DNA of 64,000 nt from Bacteroidales bacterium (GCA_017934185.1 JAGBJY010000025.1:33040-97039), one strand, 5' to 3'; counted from the first letter of the stretch, positions 18,557-26,922 are shown. The notes: generated by a model not told the origin, from the letters alone. A program made the numbers and translations.

Positions 18557-19210
18557 ATGAAAGTTATCAATCTCGGGGAAAAGAGCTCCGTGCTCAACAA
18601 TTTCATCGCGGAAATCCGTGATGTCCGCATCCAGAAAGACAGTCTCCGTTTCCGGACCAATCTGGAAAGGGTGGGAACCTTTTTTGGCATAGAGATTTCC
18701 AGGACACTGGAATATTCAGAGAAAGACGTGACCACGCCGCTGGGCGTAGCCAGTGTGCCCACCCTGGACTCCCCGCTGGTGATTGCCGCCATCCTCCGGG
18801 CCGGCCTGCCGCTCCAAAACGGCCTCCTCTACGTGTTTGACCACGCGGAAAGCGCCTTCCTGTCCACCTTCCGCAAGCACGGGAAAGGCGACTATTTCAA
18901 GGTGCATGCCGACTATTGCACCTGCCCTTCCCTGGACGGGAAAACCCTCATCGTAGCCGATCCCATGCTGGCCACCGGCGCATCCATGGAATCGGCCCTC
19001 CAGAAGCTGGAGGAAGAGGGCGGCGAGGCCCGGCACATCCACATGGTGTGCCCTGTAGCCAGCCGATACGCCGTGGACCAGTTGTGCCAGAAACTGGACA
19101 GCCGCTACACGCTTTGGGTAGCGGCCATTGACGAAGAACTTACCAGCCACAATTACATTATCCCCGGTCTGGGAGATGCCGGCGACCTGGCCTACGGCGG
19201 CAAAAGATAA
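18557..19210 (+). CDS. upp: Uracil phosphoribosyltransferase
   Basis: Makes UMP from uracil and PRPP in pyrimidine salvage. The 217-residue protein has AAILRAGLPLQNG, the PRPP loop LIVADPMLATGASM, and the diagnostic C-terminal uracil-binding stretch YIIPGLGDAGDLAYG. Its own promoter box precedes it, and miaB follows 3 bp after the stop, so the two are likely cotranscribed. Length and motifs are normal for the family. Confidence 0.95.
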   Translation: MKVINLGEKSSVLNNFIAEIRDVRIQKDSLRFRTNLERVGTFFGIEISRTLEYSEKDVTTPLGVASVPTLDSPLVIAAILRAGLPLQNGLLYVFDHAESAFLSTFRKHGKGDYFKVHADYCTCPSLDGKTLIVADPMLATGASMESALQKLEEEGGEARHIHMVCPVASRYAVDQLCQKLDSRYTLWVAAIDEELTSHNYIIPGLGDAGDLAYGGKR

Positions 19211-19213
19211 AAC

Positions 19214-20524
19214 ATGAAGAAAGCATACATTGAAACCTACGGGTGTCAGATGAACGTCAATGACACCGAAGTCATCTTTTCTATCCTGGCCGATGCCGGC
19301 TACGCGCGAACGGAGGAAATGGACCAGGCCGACCTGGTGATGGCCAACACCTGCTCTATCCGCGACAATGCCGAGCAGCGCATCTGGGGACGCCTGGAAG
19401 TATTCAACCAACTCAGAAAGAAAAATCCCGCCCTCCTGGTGGGCATTGTGGGCTGCATGGCCGAGCGCCTTAAAGACAAGCTCCTGGACACCCATAAGGT
19501 AGATTTGGTGGCCGGTCCGGACGCTTACCGCAGCCTCCCCCGCATGCTGGAAGCCATCGGCCCCGACAGTCCGCAAATTGACGTCCTCCTTTCCCGCGAA
19601 GAAACATATGCCGATATTACCCCCGTACGCACAGACAAGAACGGGATATCTGCCTTCATCTCCATCATGCGCGGGTGCAACAATGTGTGCTCCTACTGCG
19701 TGGTTCCCTATACAAGGGGCGCCGAGCGTTCCCGGGATGCGCACTCCATCGTACGCGAGGCATGCGATGTGTATCAGCGTGGTTATAAAGAGGTTACGCT
19801 ACTTGGTCAGAATGTGGACAGCTACCTCTGGAAGAGCGGGACCGAGACCGTGGATTTTGCCGGTCTGCTGGAGAGAGTGGCGGAAATCGCCCCGGACCTC
19901 CGTGTCCGTTTTGCCACTTCCCACCCCAAGGACATCTCCGACGAGGTCATTTTCACTATGGCTGCACACCCCAATATCTGCAAGCATATCCACCTGCCGG
20001 TACAAAGCGGCAGCTCCCGCATGCTGGAAAAGATGCGCCGAAAATATGACCGCGCGTGGTATCTGGAGCGTGTAGCCAAAATCCGCAGCGTAATGCCGGA
20101 GTGCGGCCTCACCACCGATGTCATTGCCGGTTTCTGCTCGGAAACCCTTGAAGATCATACCGATACCCTGAGCCTCATGGAAGAGGTGGGCTTTGACTGG
20201 GCCTTCATGTTCGCCTATTCCGAACGTCCCGGAACCCTGGCCCAGCGCAATTACCCGGACGATGTTCCCTCTGCAGAGAAAAACCGCCGCCTGAACGAGA
20301 TTATCACCCTCCAAAACCGCAAGTCCCTGGAGCGCTACCGCGCGCAGATTGGCAAAACGCTGGAAGTCCTGGTGGAGGGCCCCTCCAAACGCAATCCGGA
20401 GCAGTTGTGCGGCCGTGCCTCCAACAATATGATGTGCGTATTCCCCGCCCTGGACCGCAAGGCAGGAAGCTACGTCTGTGTAAAAGTGGTGGATGCCACA
20501 TCGGCCACACTTATCTGCGAGTAA
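19214..20524 (+). CDS. miaB: tRNA-2-methylthio-N6-dimethylallyladenosine synthase
   Basis: A radical-SAM methylthiotransferase that adds the 2-methylthio group to i6A37 of tRNAs reading UNN codons. The 436-residue protein has the three domains in order: an N-terminal UPF0004 domain with ETYGCQMN and NTCSIR cysteines, the radical-SAM cluster motif RGCNNVCSYCVVP (CxxxCxxC), and a C-terminal TRAM domain (about residues 370-436). Length is normal. It follows upp closely. Confidence 0.96.
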   Translation: MKKAYIETYGCQMNVNDTEVIFSILADAGYARTEEMDQADLVMANTCSIRDNAEQRIWGRLEVFNQLRKKNPALLVGIVGCMAERLKDKLLDTHKVDLVAGPDAYRSLPRMLEAIGPDSPQIDVLLSREETYADITPVRTDKNGISAFISIMRGCNNVCSYCVVPYTRGAERSRDAHSIVREACDVYQRGYKEVTLLGQNVDSYLWKSGTETVDFAGLLERVAEIAPDLRVRFATSHPKDISDEVIFTMAAHPNICKHIHLPVQSGSSRMLEKMRRKYDRAWYLERVAKIRSVMPECGLTTDVIAGFCSETLEDHTDTLSLMEEVGFDWAFMFAYSERPGTLAQRNYPDDVPSAEKNRRLNEIITLQNRKSLERYRAQIGKTLEVLVEGPSKRNPEQLCGRASNNMMCVFPALDRKAGSYVCVKVVDATSATLICE

Positions 20525-20568
20525 AGGGCCTCTGGCACAAAAACTGCTATAGTTCCGGAAAAAATCAG

Positions 20569-20576
20569 TATCTTTG
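20569..20576 (+). promoter_or_regulatory. -7 box directly before the LEA-like lipoprotein gene
   Basis: TATCTTTG ends 5 nt before ATG 20582. Counting from the usual distance of this box to the start of transcription, the mRNA would begin at or within a base or two of the start codon. Confidence 0.55.
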
Positions 20577-20581
20577 TGCTG

Positions 20582-21052
20582 ATGAAAACTTTTCGCCATA
20601 TCCTTCTGGCGCTGGCCGTTGTGCTCACGGCGGCTTCCTGCGGCGTCTCCAAGGTCAAAGACATTTCCATAACTTCCATGGGAATCAGCTACATCGTTCC
20701 CACGTCCACCCGCAGTATGGACGCCAAACTGGTCATCGGCATAGACAATCCGGCCCGTTCCTTCGCCGTGCAGGAAATTACCGGCACCGTCAAGTACAAT
20801 GACAAACCGCTGGCCCATTTTGTAACCGGAACCCTGGAACTGGAAGGCAAGAGCACGCAGGAATATGAACTTCCCTGCACGGTAACCCTGGACGACGGAG
20901 CCTCCCTCCTGGATGTACTCATCATTGCCGCCAAACGTTCCCTGGAAGGGCTTACGGCCGATATTGACGTCCAGGCCGCCCTGAAAAAGAACGGCGTCAT
21001 CCGGGCTCCCTACAAGTTCAGGGACCTGAATCTTTCACAATTTGCCCAATAA
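20582..21052 (+). CDS. LEA14-like (water-stress domain) lipoprotein
   Basis: The 156-residue protein has a lipoprotein signal (MKTFRHILLALAVVLTAASC) with the Cys at residue 20, followed by a single beta-sandwich of about 120 residues: SMDAKLVIGIDNPARSFAVQEITGTVKYNDKPLAHFV, here quoted as SMDAKLVIGIDNP and FAVQEITGTV. This is the pattern of LEA2/WHy domains, which in bacteria occur as envelope lipoproteins of unclear role. The next gene, a SPOR protein, follows after 6 bp. ATG 20582 is chosen because it alone begins the lipoprotein signal. The promoter box lies unusually close. Confidence 0.7.
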   Translation: MKTFRHILLALAVVLTAASCGVSKVKDISITSMGISYIVPTSTRSMDAKLVIGIDNPARSFAVQEITGTVKYNDKPLAHFVTGTLELEGKSTQEYELPCTVTLDDGASLLDVLIIAAKRSLEGLTADIDVQAALKKNGVIRAPYKFRDLNLSQFAQ

Positions 21053-21058
21053 AAGCTT

Positions 21059-21517
21059 ATGAAACGCTTCTTAATTATACCCACCTTGCTGCTTTGCGGA
21101 TACTGTGCCTCCTATGCGCAGGATACCACCCGCAGGGCACCGGTAGACTCAACGCTCATCGGAAGGGACATTATTTCCGTACTGGGTCCCGGCGTTTCGC
21201 TCAGTCAGAGCGATGCTATCCGGCAAGGCCTTCAGAAATACATCAAGGCCAATGCCGAGAAAAAAATCGTCGGCTACCGCATCCGTGTTTTCTACGACAA
21301 CGCCCCCTCGGCCCGCGCCCGCTCGGAATCCATTGTGCGCACACTTCGGGGCCAGTATCCTTCCCTGGGCGTATACCTGAGTTTTGAGAGCCCCAATTAC
21401 AAGGTGGCGCTGGGCGATTTTCGTACCAAGGATGAGGCTTTGCCCGTATACAATGCCCTCAAGAACACCTACCCTACGGCCTATATTATCAAGGAATCCA
21501 TCAATTATCCCAGATAA
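21059..21517 (+). CDS. Secreted SPOR-domain protein
   Basis: The 152-residue product has a signal peptide (MKRFLIIPTLLLCGYCASYAQ) and a C-terminal SPOR domain of about 75 residues (KIVGYRIRVFYDNAPSA, SPNYKVALGDFRTKDEA). SPOR domains bind denuded glycan strands of peptidoglycan, often at division sites. There is no second domain, so this is a minimal SPOR protein. It lies between the LEA-like lipoprotein gene and rpoN (3 bp). Confidence 0.85.
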   Translation: MKRFLIIPTLLLCGYCASYAQDTTRRAPVDSTLIGRDIISVLGPGVSLSQSDAIRQGLQKYIKANAEKKIVGYRIRVFYDNAPSARARSESIVRTLRGQYPSLGVYLSFESPNYKVALGDFRTKDEALPVYNALKNTYPTAYIIKESINYPR

Positions 21518-21520
21518 GTC

Positions 21521-22978
21521 ATGGCCGCCATTGAACAGGGACTCCAGCAAAAGCTGCAGCAGAAGCTGTCACCGCTCCAGATTCAGACCATCAAGCTCAT
21601 CGAGATGCCTGTGCAGGCCCTGGAGCAGCATGTCCGTGAAGTCCTCAATGACAATCCCGTGATTGACGACACCCCGCAGGGAGGCGGCGGTGACGACGAG
21701 CCCCGCGACGTCTCCATCTCCGAGGTGGAGCAGCAGGAGCAGAGCGGCGGTTCCCTGGAAGAGAATTACGGCCCGCAGGAGGACGACATCCCCTCCTACA
21801 ACCTCCACGTGAACAACTGGGGCAAGGACGAGCGCCCGGAATACAATACTTTTTCCGTCAAACAGAGTTTCACCCAGAGCCTGCTGGAACAGTTGGGTTA
21901 CAGGAACTTAACGGAGCATCAGCGCACCGTGGCCAGTTTTATCATCGGCTCGCTGGACGACGACGGCTACCTGCGCCGTGACATTGAGTCGCTGGTAGAC
22001 GACCTTGCCTTCCGCGCGGGGGTGGAATCATCGGCCCAGGAAGTGGAGAAGATGCTCAAGGTTGTTCAGGAATTCGAACCTTCCGGTGTAGGGGCCCGGG
22101 ACCTCAGGGAATGCCTCCTTATCCAGCTGGAAGACAAAAAACGCACGCATTCCGTGGAGAATGCCATCCGCGTGCTGGAAGAGCAGTTTGATGCCTTCAA
22201 GAACCGGCATTTCCAGAAAATCATGGCCCGGCTGCACCTGAGCGAGGAGCAGATGAAGGCCGTGCTGGACGAAATCCGCCGACTGAACCCTTCTCCCGGC
22301 GGCCAGATTGACGACTCTTACAACGACCAGGCCCAGCAGGTGGTGCCGGACTTCCGCCTGGACTACGAAAACGGCCAGCTCATCCTCTCTATGCCGCGCT
22401 TTTCCATCCCGGAGCTTCGCATCAACCGCAAGTACTCGGAAATTATGGAAACCGGCCGCCAGTCCTCTTCCAAGGCCGATAAAGATGCCGCCACTTTCGT
22501 CAAGCAGAAAATTGACTCGGCAAAATGGTTCATCGAGGCCCTGCGCCAGCGCCAGAACACGCTCCAGAGCACCATGCAGGCCATTGTGGACTACCAGCAC
22601 GACTACTTTGTGGACGGGGACGAAACCAACCTCAGGCCCATGGTGCTCAAGGATATCGCAGAGCGCACGGGCTTTGACATCTCCACCATCTCGCGCGTGG
22701 TGAACAGCAAGTGGATTGAGACGCACTTCGGGATTTTCCCCCTCAAGTACTTCTTCTCCGAAGGCCTGGAGAACAGCGACGGCGAGGAAGTGAGCACCCG
22801 CGAAATCAAGAAAGCCCTCCGCGAAATGGTGGACGGCGAAGACAAGCACAATCCCCTCACCGACGACGAACTGGTGGACCGCCTCTCCGCCAAGGGCTAC
22901 AAGGTGGCCCGCCGCACCATCGCCAAATACCGCGCCCAGCTGGACATCCCCAAGGCACGGCTGCGGAGGGAGTTGTAA
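21521..22978 (+). CDS. rpoN: RNA polymerase sigma-54 factor
   Basis: The 485-residue protein has the three sigma-54 regions: a Gln/Leu-rich region I at the start (LQQKLQQKLSPLQIQTIKLIEMP), an acidic linker at about residues 45-100, a core-binding domain, and the C-terminal RpoN box ARRTIAKYR within the DNA-binding domain. It should direct RNA polymerase to -24/-12 promoters with an enhancer-binding activator. It is probably cotranscribed with the SPOR gene and is followed by a strong terminator. No sigma-54 activator gene is in the window. Confidence 0.95.
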   Translation: MAAIEQGLQQKLQQKLSPLQIQTIKLIEMPVQALEQHVREVLNDNPVIDDTPQGGGGDDEPRDVSISEVEQQEQSGGSLEENYGPQEDDIPSYNLHVNNWGKDERPEYNTFSVKQSFTQSLLEQLGYRNLTEHQRTVASFIIGSLDDDGYLRRDIESLVDDLAFRAGVESSAQEVEKMLKVVQEFEPSGVGARDLRECLLIQLEDKKRTHSVENAIRVLEEQFDAFKNRHFQKIMARLHLSEEQMKAVLDEIRRLNPSPGGQIDDSYNDQAQQVVPDFRLDYENGQLILSMPRFSIPELRINRKYSEIMETGRQSSSKADKDAATFVKQKIDSAKWFIEALRQRQNTLQSTMQAIVDYQHDYFVDGDETNLRPMVLKDIAERTGFDISTISRVVNSKWIETHFGIFPLKYFFSEGLENSDGEEVSTREIKKALREMVDGEDKHNPLTDDELVDRLSAKGYKVARRTIAKYRAQLDIPKARLRREL

Positions 22979-22998
22979 CACCTCCTGCACACTCACGG

Positions 22999-23023
22999 AA
23001 CCGCCTCTCGGGGCGGTTTTTTT
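22999..23023 (+). terminator. Rho-independent terminator after rpoN
   Basis: A 7-bp stem AACCGCC/GGCGGTT with a 6-nt loop is followed by seven Ts. It separates rpoN from the dcw cluster. Confidence 0.9.
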
Positions 23024-23040
23024 GTGTGTTTAAAACTTTG

Positions 23041-23080
23041 TGGAAAATTTTGGAAGAAAGTGTAAGAAAATGGAAAATTA
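23041..23080 (+). promoter_or_regulatory. Four 10-bp direct repeats, probable MraZ operator
   Basis: The decamers TGGAAAATTT, TGGAAGAAAG, TGTAAGAAAA and TGGAAAATTA follow each other exactly at 10-bp spacing, ending 4 bp before the -7 box of mraZ. MraZ proteins of other bacteria bind TGGGN-type direct repeats with the same 10-bp period upstream of mraZ and repress the cluster. The period and position are seen. The binding is inferred. Confidence 0.75.
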
Positions 23081-23084
23081 TTCT

Positions 23085-23092
23085 TACCTTTG
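23085..23092 (+). promoter_or_regulatory. -7 box of the mraZ (dcw) promoter
   Basis: TACCTTTG matches TAnnTTTG. The region where a -33 box should be lies inside the four direct repeats, so repression by steric block is likely. The mRNA leader to ATG 23131 is about 35 nt. Confidence 0.7.
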
Positions 23093-23130
23093 TATCCAAG
23101 CGTGAAAGTATAAAGTTTAACACAGGGTTT

Positions 23131-23592
23131 ATGGTCAGATTTTTCGGCAAAGCCAACGGCAAGGTAGATGACAAGGGGCGCATCGTGCTCCCTGCCATTT
23201 TCCGTGATGCCCTGGTGCGTGGCGGCGCCGAGGAAATGACCCTCATCGTGAAGAAGAACGTGCAGCAGCGCTGCCTGGACATCTTCGCGTATGAGGAGTG
23301 GGTTCGCCGCAGCGACCTTGTCCTGGAAGGCCTGGACCCTGAACTCAATACTGAAGACGCTGACTTTTGGACCAAGTACAATGACGGTGTCTTCACCACC
23401 ACCCCGGATGGAAAGCTGGGCCGGCTGAATATCCCGTCAGAGCTACTGGAAAGCGCAGGTATCACCAAAGAGGTAGTATTCGGCGGAGTCGGCTATAAGC
23501 TTCAGGTCTGGGCAGCGGAGGCCAGGGAGGCCGATCTTCTCTCAGACGAGAAGTTTAAAGAGACAGCAGCGAGACTATCTTCCAAGAAATAA
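23131..23592 (+). CDS. mraZ: MraZ, transcriptional regulator of the dcw cluster
   Basis: The 153-residue protein has two SpoVT/AbrB-like MraZ domains: FFGKANGKVDDKGRIVLPAIFR at the start (key residues D-KGR--LP) and TPDGKLGRLNIPSELL in the second half. MraZ forms ring-shaped oligomers and represses its own promoter. I start at ATG 23131, because the conserved domain begins with the next residues; an in-frame ATG 105 bp upstream would cover the promoter and repeats. The gene opens the cluster and is followed by rsmH after 17 bp. Confidence 0.93.
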   Translation: MVRFFGKANGKVDDKGRIVLPAIFRDALVRGGAEEMTLIVKKNVQQRCLDIFAYEEWVRRSDLVLEGLDPELNTEDADFWTKYNDGVFTTTPDGKLGRLNIPSELLESAGITKEVVFGGVGYKLQVWAAEAREADLLSDEKFKETAARLSSKK

Positions 23593-23609
23593 GCTGGGAG
23601 GGTCCCGAA

Positions 23610-24641
23610 ATGTCTGAATATCATATCCCTGTGCTGCTGACGGAAAGTATTTCCGCCCTCATCACAAATCCCGATGGAACATACGCAGATGCCACTTTCG
23701 GAGGCGGTGGGCACACCGCTGCCATACTTTCACGCTTACACGATGGCGGGAGCGTCATCGCCTTCGATCGTGACTCTGATGCCCTGGCCAATGCGCCCAA
23801 AGACCCGCGGCTGACGCTCATCCACAACAACTTCCGCTTCATTGAAAACTACGCCTGGCAGCTGAAGAGATCCTTTGCTGACGCTCAGAATGACAGGGGC
23901 ACAGCAGGTCCGGAGGGCAGGCTTTCCGGAGCATTTGCCCGGACAGGGTCGCGAAGCGACGCGGAGGAAAGCCTGTCCTCCGGACCTGCCGTGTTCGACG
24001 GCATTCTGGCCGATTTGGGGGTGTCCAGCCACCAGTTTGACACGGCGGAGCGGGGTTTCAGCTTCCGCTTTGAGGAGGCGCCGCTGGATATGCGCATGAA
24101 CCGGGAGGCCACCCTCACGGCCGCGGCCGTGGTAAACAGCTACGAAGAAGCCGACCTGGAGCGCATCCTGAGGCTGTACGGTGAAGTGGACGGGGCCCGG
24201 AACATGGCCCGGCTCATTGTGAAAGCCCGCACGGAAAAGGCCCTGGAGACCACCGGAGACCTGGACTGCGCCGTAGCCAAGATGCTCCCCAAGGGCGCCG
24301 AGCACAAAGTGCTTGCAAAACTCTACCAGGCCCTCCGCATAGAAGTGAACCAGGAGATGCGCTCCCTGGAGAAATTCCTGGAAGGCGCCACCGCCAGCCT
24401 CCGTCCCGGCGGACGCCTGGTGGTCATTACCTACCACAGCCTGGAAGACCGCATGGTGAAAAACTTCATCAAGACGGGAAACATAGAGGGCGTGGAGCAA
24501 AAAGATGCCTTCGGCCGCACACAGACTCCCCTGGAGGCCGTGAACCGCAAGCCCATCGTCCCTCAGGAAAGTGAAATTGCCGGAAACACCCGCGCCCGCA
24601 GCGCGAAGCTCCGCATTGCGCAAAGGAGGGCCGCCCTATGA
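23610..24641 (+). CDS. rsmH: 16S rRNA (cytosine-1402-N4)-methyltransferase with in-frame palindromic insert
   Basis: Methylates N4 of C1402 in 16S rRNA using SAM. Motifs are HIPVLLTESI, FGGGGHT, FDGILADLGVSSHQFD and ERGFSFRF, and the C-terminal VITYHSLEDR. At 343 residues it is about 40 longer than usual family members. The excess equals an insert at about residues 87-127, directly before the conserved FDGILADLGVSS strand. The insert is encoded by a short repeat (23869-23899) and a palindromic element (23904-23989) that recurs in truB. The frame is kept and all known motifs are intact, so the enzyme is probably active. The stop overlaps the next start as ATGA. Confidence 0.95.
   Translation: MSEYHIPVLLTESISALITNPDGTYADATFGGGGHTAAILSRLHDGGSVIAFDRDSDALANAPKDPRLTLIHNNFRFIENYAWQLKRSFADAQNDRGTAGPEGRLSGAFARTGSRSDAEESLSSGPAVFDGILADLGVSSHQFDTAERGFSFRFEEAPLDMRMNREATLTAAAVVNSYEEADLERILRLYGEVDGARNMARLIVKARTEKALETTGDLDCAVAKMLPKGAEHKVLAKLYQALRIEVNQEMRSLEKFLEGATASLRPGGRLVVITYHSLEDRMVKNFIKTGNIEGVEQKDAFGRTQTPLEAVNRKPIVPQESEIAGNTRARSAKLRIAQRRAAL
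23869..23899 (+). repeat. Short dispersed-repeat-like fragment inside rsmH
   Basis: This 31-nt stretch (GATCCTTTGCTGACG followed by CTCAGAATGACAGGGG) encodes RSFADAQNDRG. It contains the small hairpin CTGA-CGC-TCAG and resembles the GATCC...GAATGAC repeats scattered in many bacterial genomes. It directly precedes the larger palindromic element, so the whole insert seems built from two repeat types. Confidence 0.6.
23904..23989 (+). repeat. Palindromic coding element, copy 1 (in rsmH)
   Basis: The 86-nt element has 24-nt inverted arms (23904-23927 and 23966-23989) that pair with one G:T mismatch. Between them is a core whose 40 nt at 23927-23966 are identical to the truB copy. Inside the core GTCGC-GAA-GCGAC forms a hairpin, and CCGG(a)GC-ATTT-GCCCGG can form a second. 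It is read in frame as SGAFARTGSRSDAE plus the arms. Confidence 0.9.
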
Positions 24642-24979
24642 GTGCCAAGTCCTTCTTCCTGAGCCTCCGAAACGGCCTCAGGGCCTTGCGCAACGGAGAA
24701 TTCCTGCTTCGAATCAGGGCCGACAAATACTACATGCACATCATGTACCTCTTCCTCCTCATGTGGGTGACCATCCTCCTGAGCCTCCAGGTGGACAAAA
24801 CCCTCACCCAGGCCGGAGACAACAAAGCCGCCATCGAGGAGCTTCGCATCCACCATGCCGAGAAAGAGGCCGCGCTGGTGAAGCTCAAGAGTGCATCGGC
24901 CACCGAGATACGTTTACAGAAAATGGGCTCCAAGGCAGCCATGCCCACAGAGCCGCCCACAGTGATTAAAAGGAAATGA
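24638..24979 (+). CDS. ftsL: FtsL-like bitopic division protein
   Basis: The 113-residue protein has a basic cytosolic start of about 35 residues, one transmembrane helix near residues 37-55 (MHIMYLFLLMWVTILLSLQV), and a helical, heptad-like tail (AGDNKAAIEELRIHHAEKEAALVKLKS). Position between rsmH and ftsI and this layout identify it as FtsL-like. Sequence similarity in the family is weak, so the call rests on context. FtsL links FtsQ and the FtsW-FtsI synthase. It overlaps both neighbours by 4 bp. Confidence 0.8.
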   Translation: MSAKSFFLSLRNGLRALRNGEFLLRIRADKYYMHIMYLFLLMWVTILLSLQVDKTLTQAGDNKAAIEELRIHHAEKEAALVKLKSASATEIRLQKMGSKAAMPTEPPTVIKRK

Positions 24980-26922
24980 CAAAGAAAGACAGTGAAATAA
25001 AGGATACCATCGTCGGGCGTGACCGCATTCACGTGGTGATGTTCTTCCTGTCCTTTGCGTTCATGGTGCTGGGCATCGTGATTCTGGTCTGGATTGTCAA
25101 AATCCAGGCCACTTACACTGTGGACGAACGGGTAATCAACCTCTTCCGCCCGGCGGTAGAGAAACACGTGGACACGCCGGTGCGCGGCCGCATCCTGGCC
25201 ACCGACGGCCGTCCGCTGGCCATATCGGCCCCGCTGTACGACATTTACATGGACTGCACCGTGCTCAAGCAGAAATATCAGGAAGAAGGGAAAGACTCGC
25301 TGGAGCGCGTATGGCAGGGCAAGGCACGGGAACTGGCCACCTACCTGAGCAACGAGTTCCGCGACAAAAGCGCCGAGCAGTATGCCAAAGCCATCCTGGA
25401 AGGCCGGCAGAAAGGCTCCAAGTACCTGCGCATCCAGCGCAATGTGGACCTGAGTACCCTCAATCGAGTAAAGACCTTCCCCCTCTTCAAGGACGGCCGA
25501 TACACCAGCGGCTTCATTTCCGTGGAACACGCCGAGCGCATCTACCCCTACGACTCCCTGGCCCGCCGGGTAATCGGTTATGTGAAAGACCAGGGCCGCA
25601 TTGGCCTGGAAGCCAGTTTTGACAGCGAACTGCACGGCACCGAAGGCTACGAATGGCGCCGGGTAACCGACAACAAGCGCTGGATCAGGGACCTGGATTC
25701 CGCCAGCGTGAAAGTGAAGGACGGCAACGACATCCGGACCACCCTGAACATTGACTTTCAGGATATTGCCGACAAAGCCCTCCGCAAGCAAATCAATGAG
25801 AACGAGGACATCCGTGCCGGCATCTGCATTATCATGGAGGCCAAGACGGGGGCCATCCGAGCCATGGTGAACCTTTCCCGCGGCGACACCCCGCAGACCA
25901 CCCTCTGGGAGCGCGACAACCTGGTGCTCACCCAAACCGGCGAACAGGGCTCGGTGATGAAAACCGTCACCCTGCTTTCCGTAGTGGAAGACGGCTACGT
26001 GACCTCCCTGGAACAGACCCTGCCCACCAACCACGGCTTTGTTCCCAAGCTGGGCATCAAGGGTCGTCCGTCGGCCTACCCGCACGATGCCCACATCAGC
26101 GACTACGAGCGCGAGGCCGGACGCAAGGAAATCACCGTCATGCACGGCTTTGAGATTTCTTCCAACTACGTTTTCGCCACCCTGGCCGAGACTTATTACG
26201 GCCGGCAGCCGCAGGAATTCCTGGACCACGTGTATTCCTACCGCCTGGGCGAAGCCTTTGACTTTGACATCAACGGCCTGCGGCCCCCCTATATCCCCCG
26301 CCCCGAGCTGGAAGGCAGCTGGTCGGCCACCACCCTGGGCACCATGGCCTACGGCTACGCCATGAGCGTGACGCCCCTGCATGTGGCTACCTTCTACAAC
26401 GGCATAGCCAACAAGGGCAAAATGATGAAACCCTATCTGGTGGAAAGCGTGGAAAAGGACGGCAAGGTGCTCAAGAAGTTCGAGCCCAGCGCCCTGAACG
26501 CCAGCATCTGCTCCCCCGCCACGGCCGATACCGTGACCAGGGCCCTTCGCGCCGTAGTGAACAGCGGTACGGGCACCCGCCTGAAAAGCGCCAAACTGCC
26601 GGTGGTGGGCAAGACAGGTACCGCCCAGGTGGTCCTGAGCGCCCAGGAGCGCAAAGGCAGCATAGACCCCTACCACGACCCCATGGGCCGGAAGAAAAAC
26701 CAGGGTACCTTCGTGGGATTTTTCCCCGCCGATGACCCCAAATATACCATCCTTGTAACGGTGTACTCCTACCTTTCGGGAAGGAGTTTCTACGGCGGCA
26801 CCATGCCGGCCCTGGCCGTCAAGGACATTGTAGACAGAATATACGCATTGGACCCGCAGTGGCGCCCGGAACTCCGCCCCACTGCGGCAGTCCCCGACAT
26901 GAAGAGCCATGAAACTGAATAA
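24976..26922 (+). CDS. ftsI: Division-specific penicillin-binding protein 3 (class B transpeptidase)
   Basis: Cross-links septal peptidoglycan as partner of FtsW. The 648-residue protein has one N-terminal transmembrane helix (about residues 14-37), a dimerisation domain from residue ~65 (RGRILATDGRPLA), and the transpeptidase domain with SxxK in GEQGSVMKTV, SxN in ISSNYVF and VVGKTGTAQ. It ends shortly after the catalytic domain with no C-terminal PASTA domain. The active-site context GEQGSVMK differs from the more common EPGSxxK. The gene overlaps murE by 14 bp. Confidence 0.95.
   Translation: MTKKDSEIKDTIVGRDRIHVVMFFLSFAFMVLGIVILVWIVKIQATYTVDERVINLFRPAVEKHVDTPVRGRILATDGRPLAISAPLYDIYMDCTVLKQKYQEEGKDSLERVWQGKARELATYLSNEFRDKSAEQYAKAILEGRQKGSKYLRIQRNVDLSTLNRVKTFPLFKDGRYTSGFISVEHAERIYPYDSLARRVIGYVKDQGRIGLEASFDSELHGTEGYEWRRVTDNKRWIRDLDSASVKVKDGNDIRTTLNIDFQDIADKALRKQINENEDIRAGICIIMEAKTGAIRAMVNLSRGDTPQTTLWERDNLVLTQTGEQGSVMKTVTLLSVVEDGYVTSLEQTLPTNHGFVPKLGIKGRPSAYPHDAHISDYEREAGRKEITVMHGFEISSNYVFATLAETYYGRQPQEFLDHVYSYRLGEAFDFDINGLRPPYIPRPELEGSWSATTLGTMAYGYAMSVTPLHVATFYNGIANKGKMMKPYLVESVEKDGKVLKKFEPSALNASICSPATADTVTRALRAVVNSGTGTRLKSAKLPVVGKTGTAQVVLSAQERKGSIDPYHDPMGRKKNQGTFVGFFPADDPKYTILVTVYSYLSGRSFYGGTMPALAVKDIVDRIYALDPQWRPELRPTAAVPDMKSHETE

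Noticed and set aside
23041-23080. CRISPR-like direct repeats
   Set aside because: The four units are only 10 bp long, contiguous and without spacers. The setting fits an MraZ operator.
23026-23130. An upstream ATG extending mraZ by 35 codons
   Set aside because: The extension would cover the promoter and the four direct repeats and adds Lys/Leu-rich sequence not found in MraZ.
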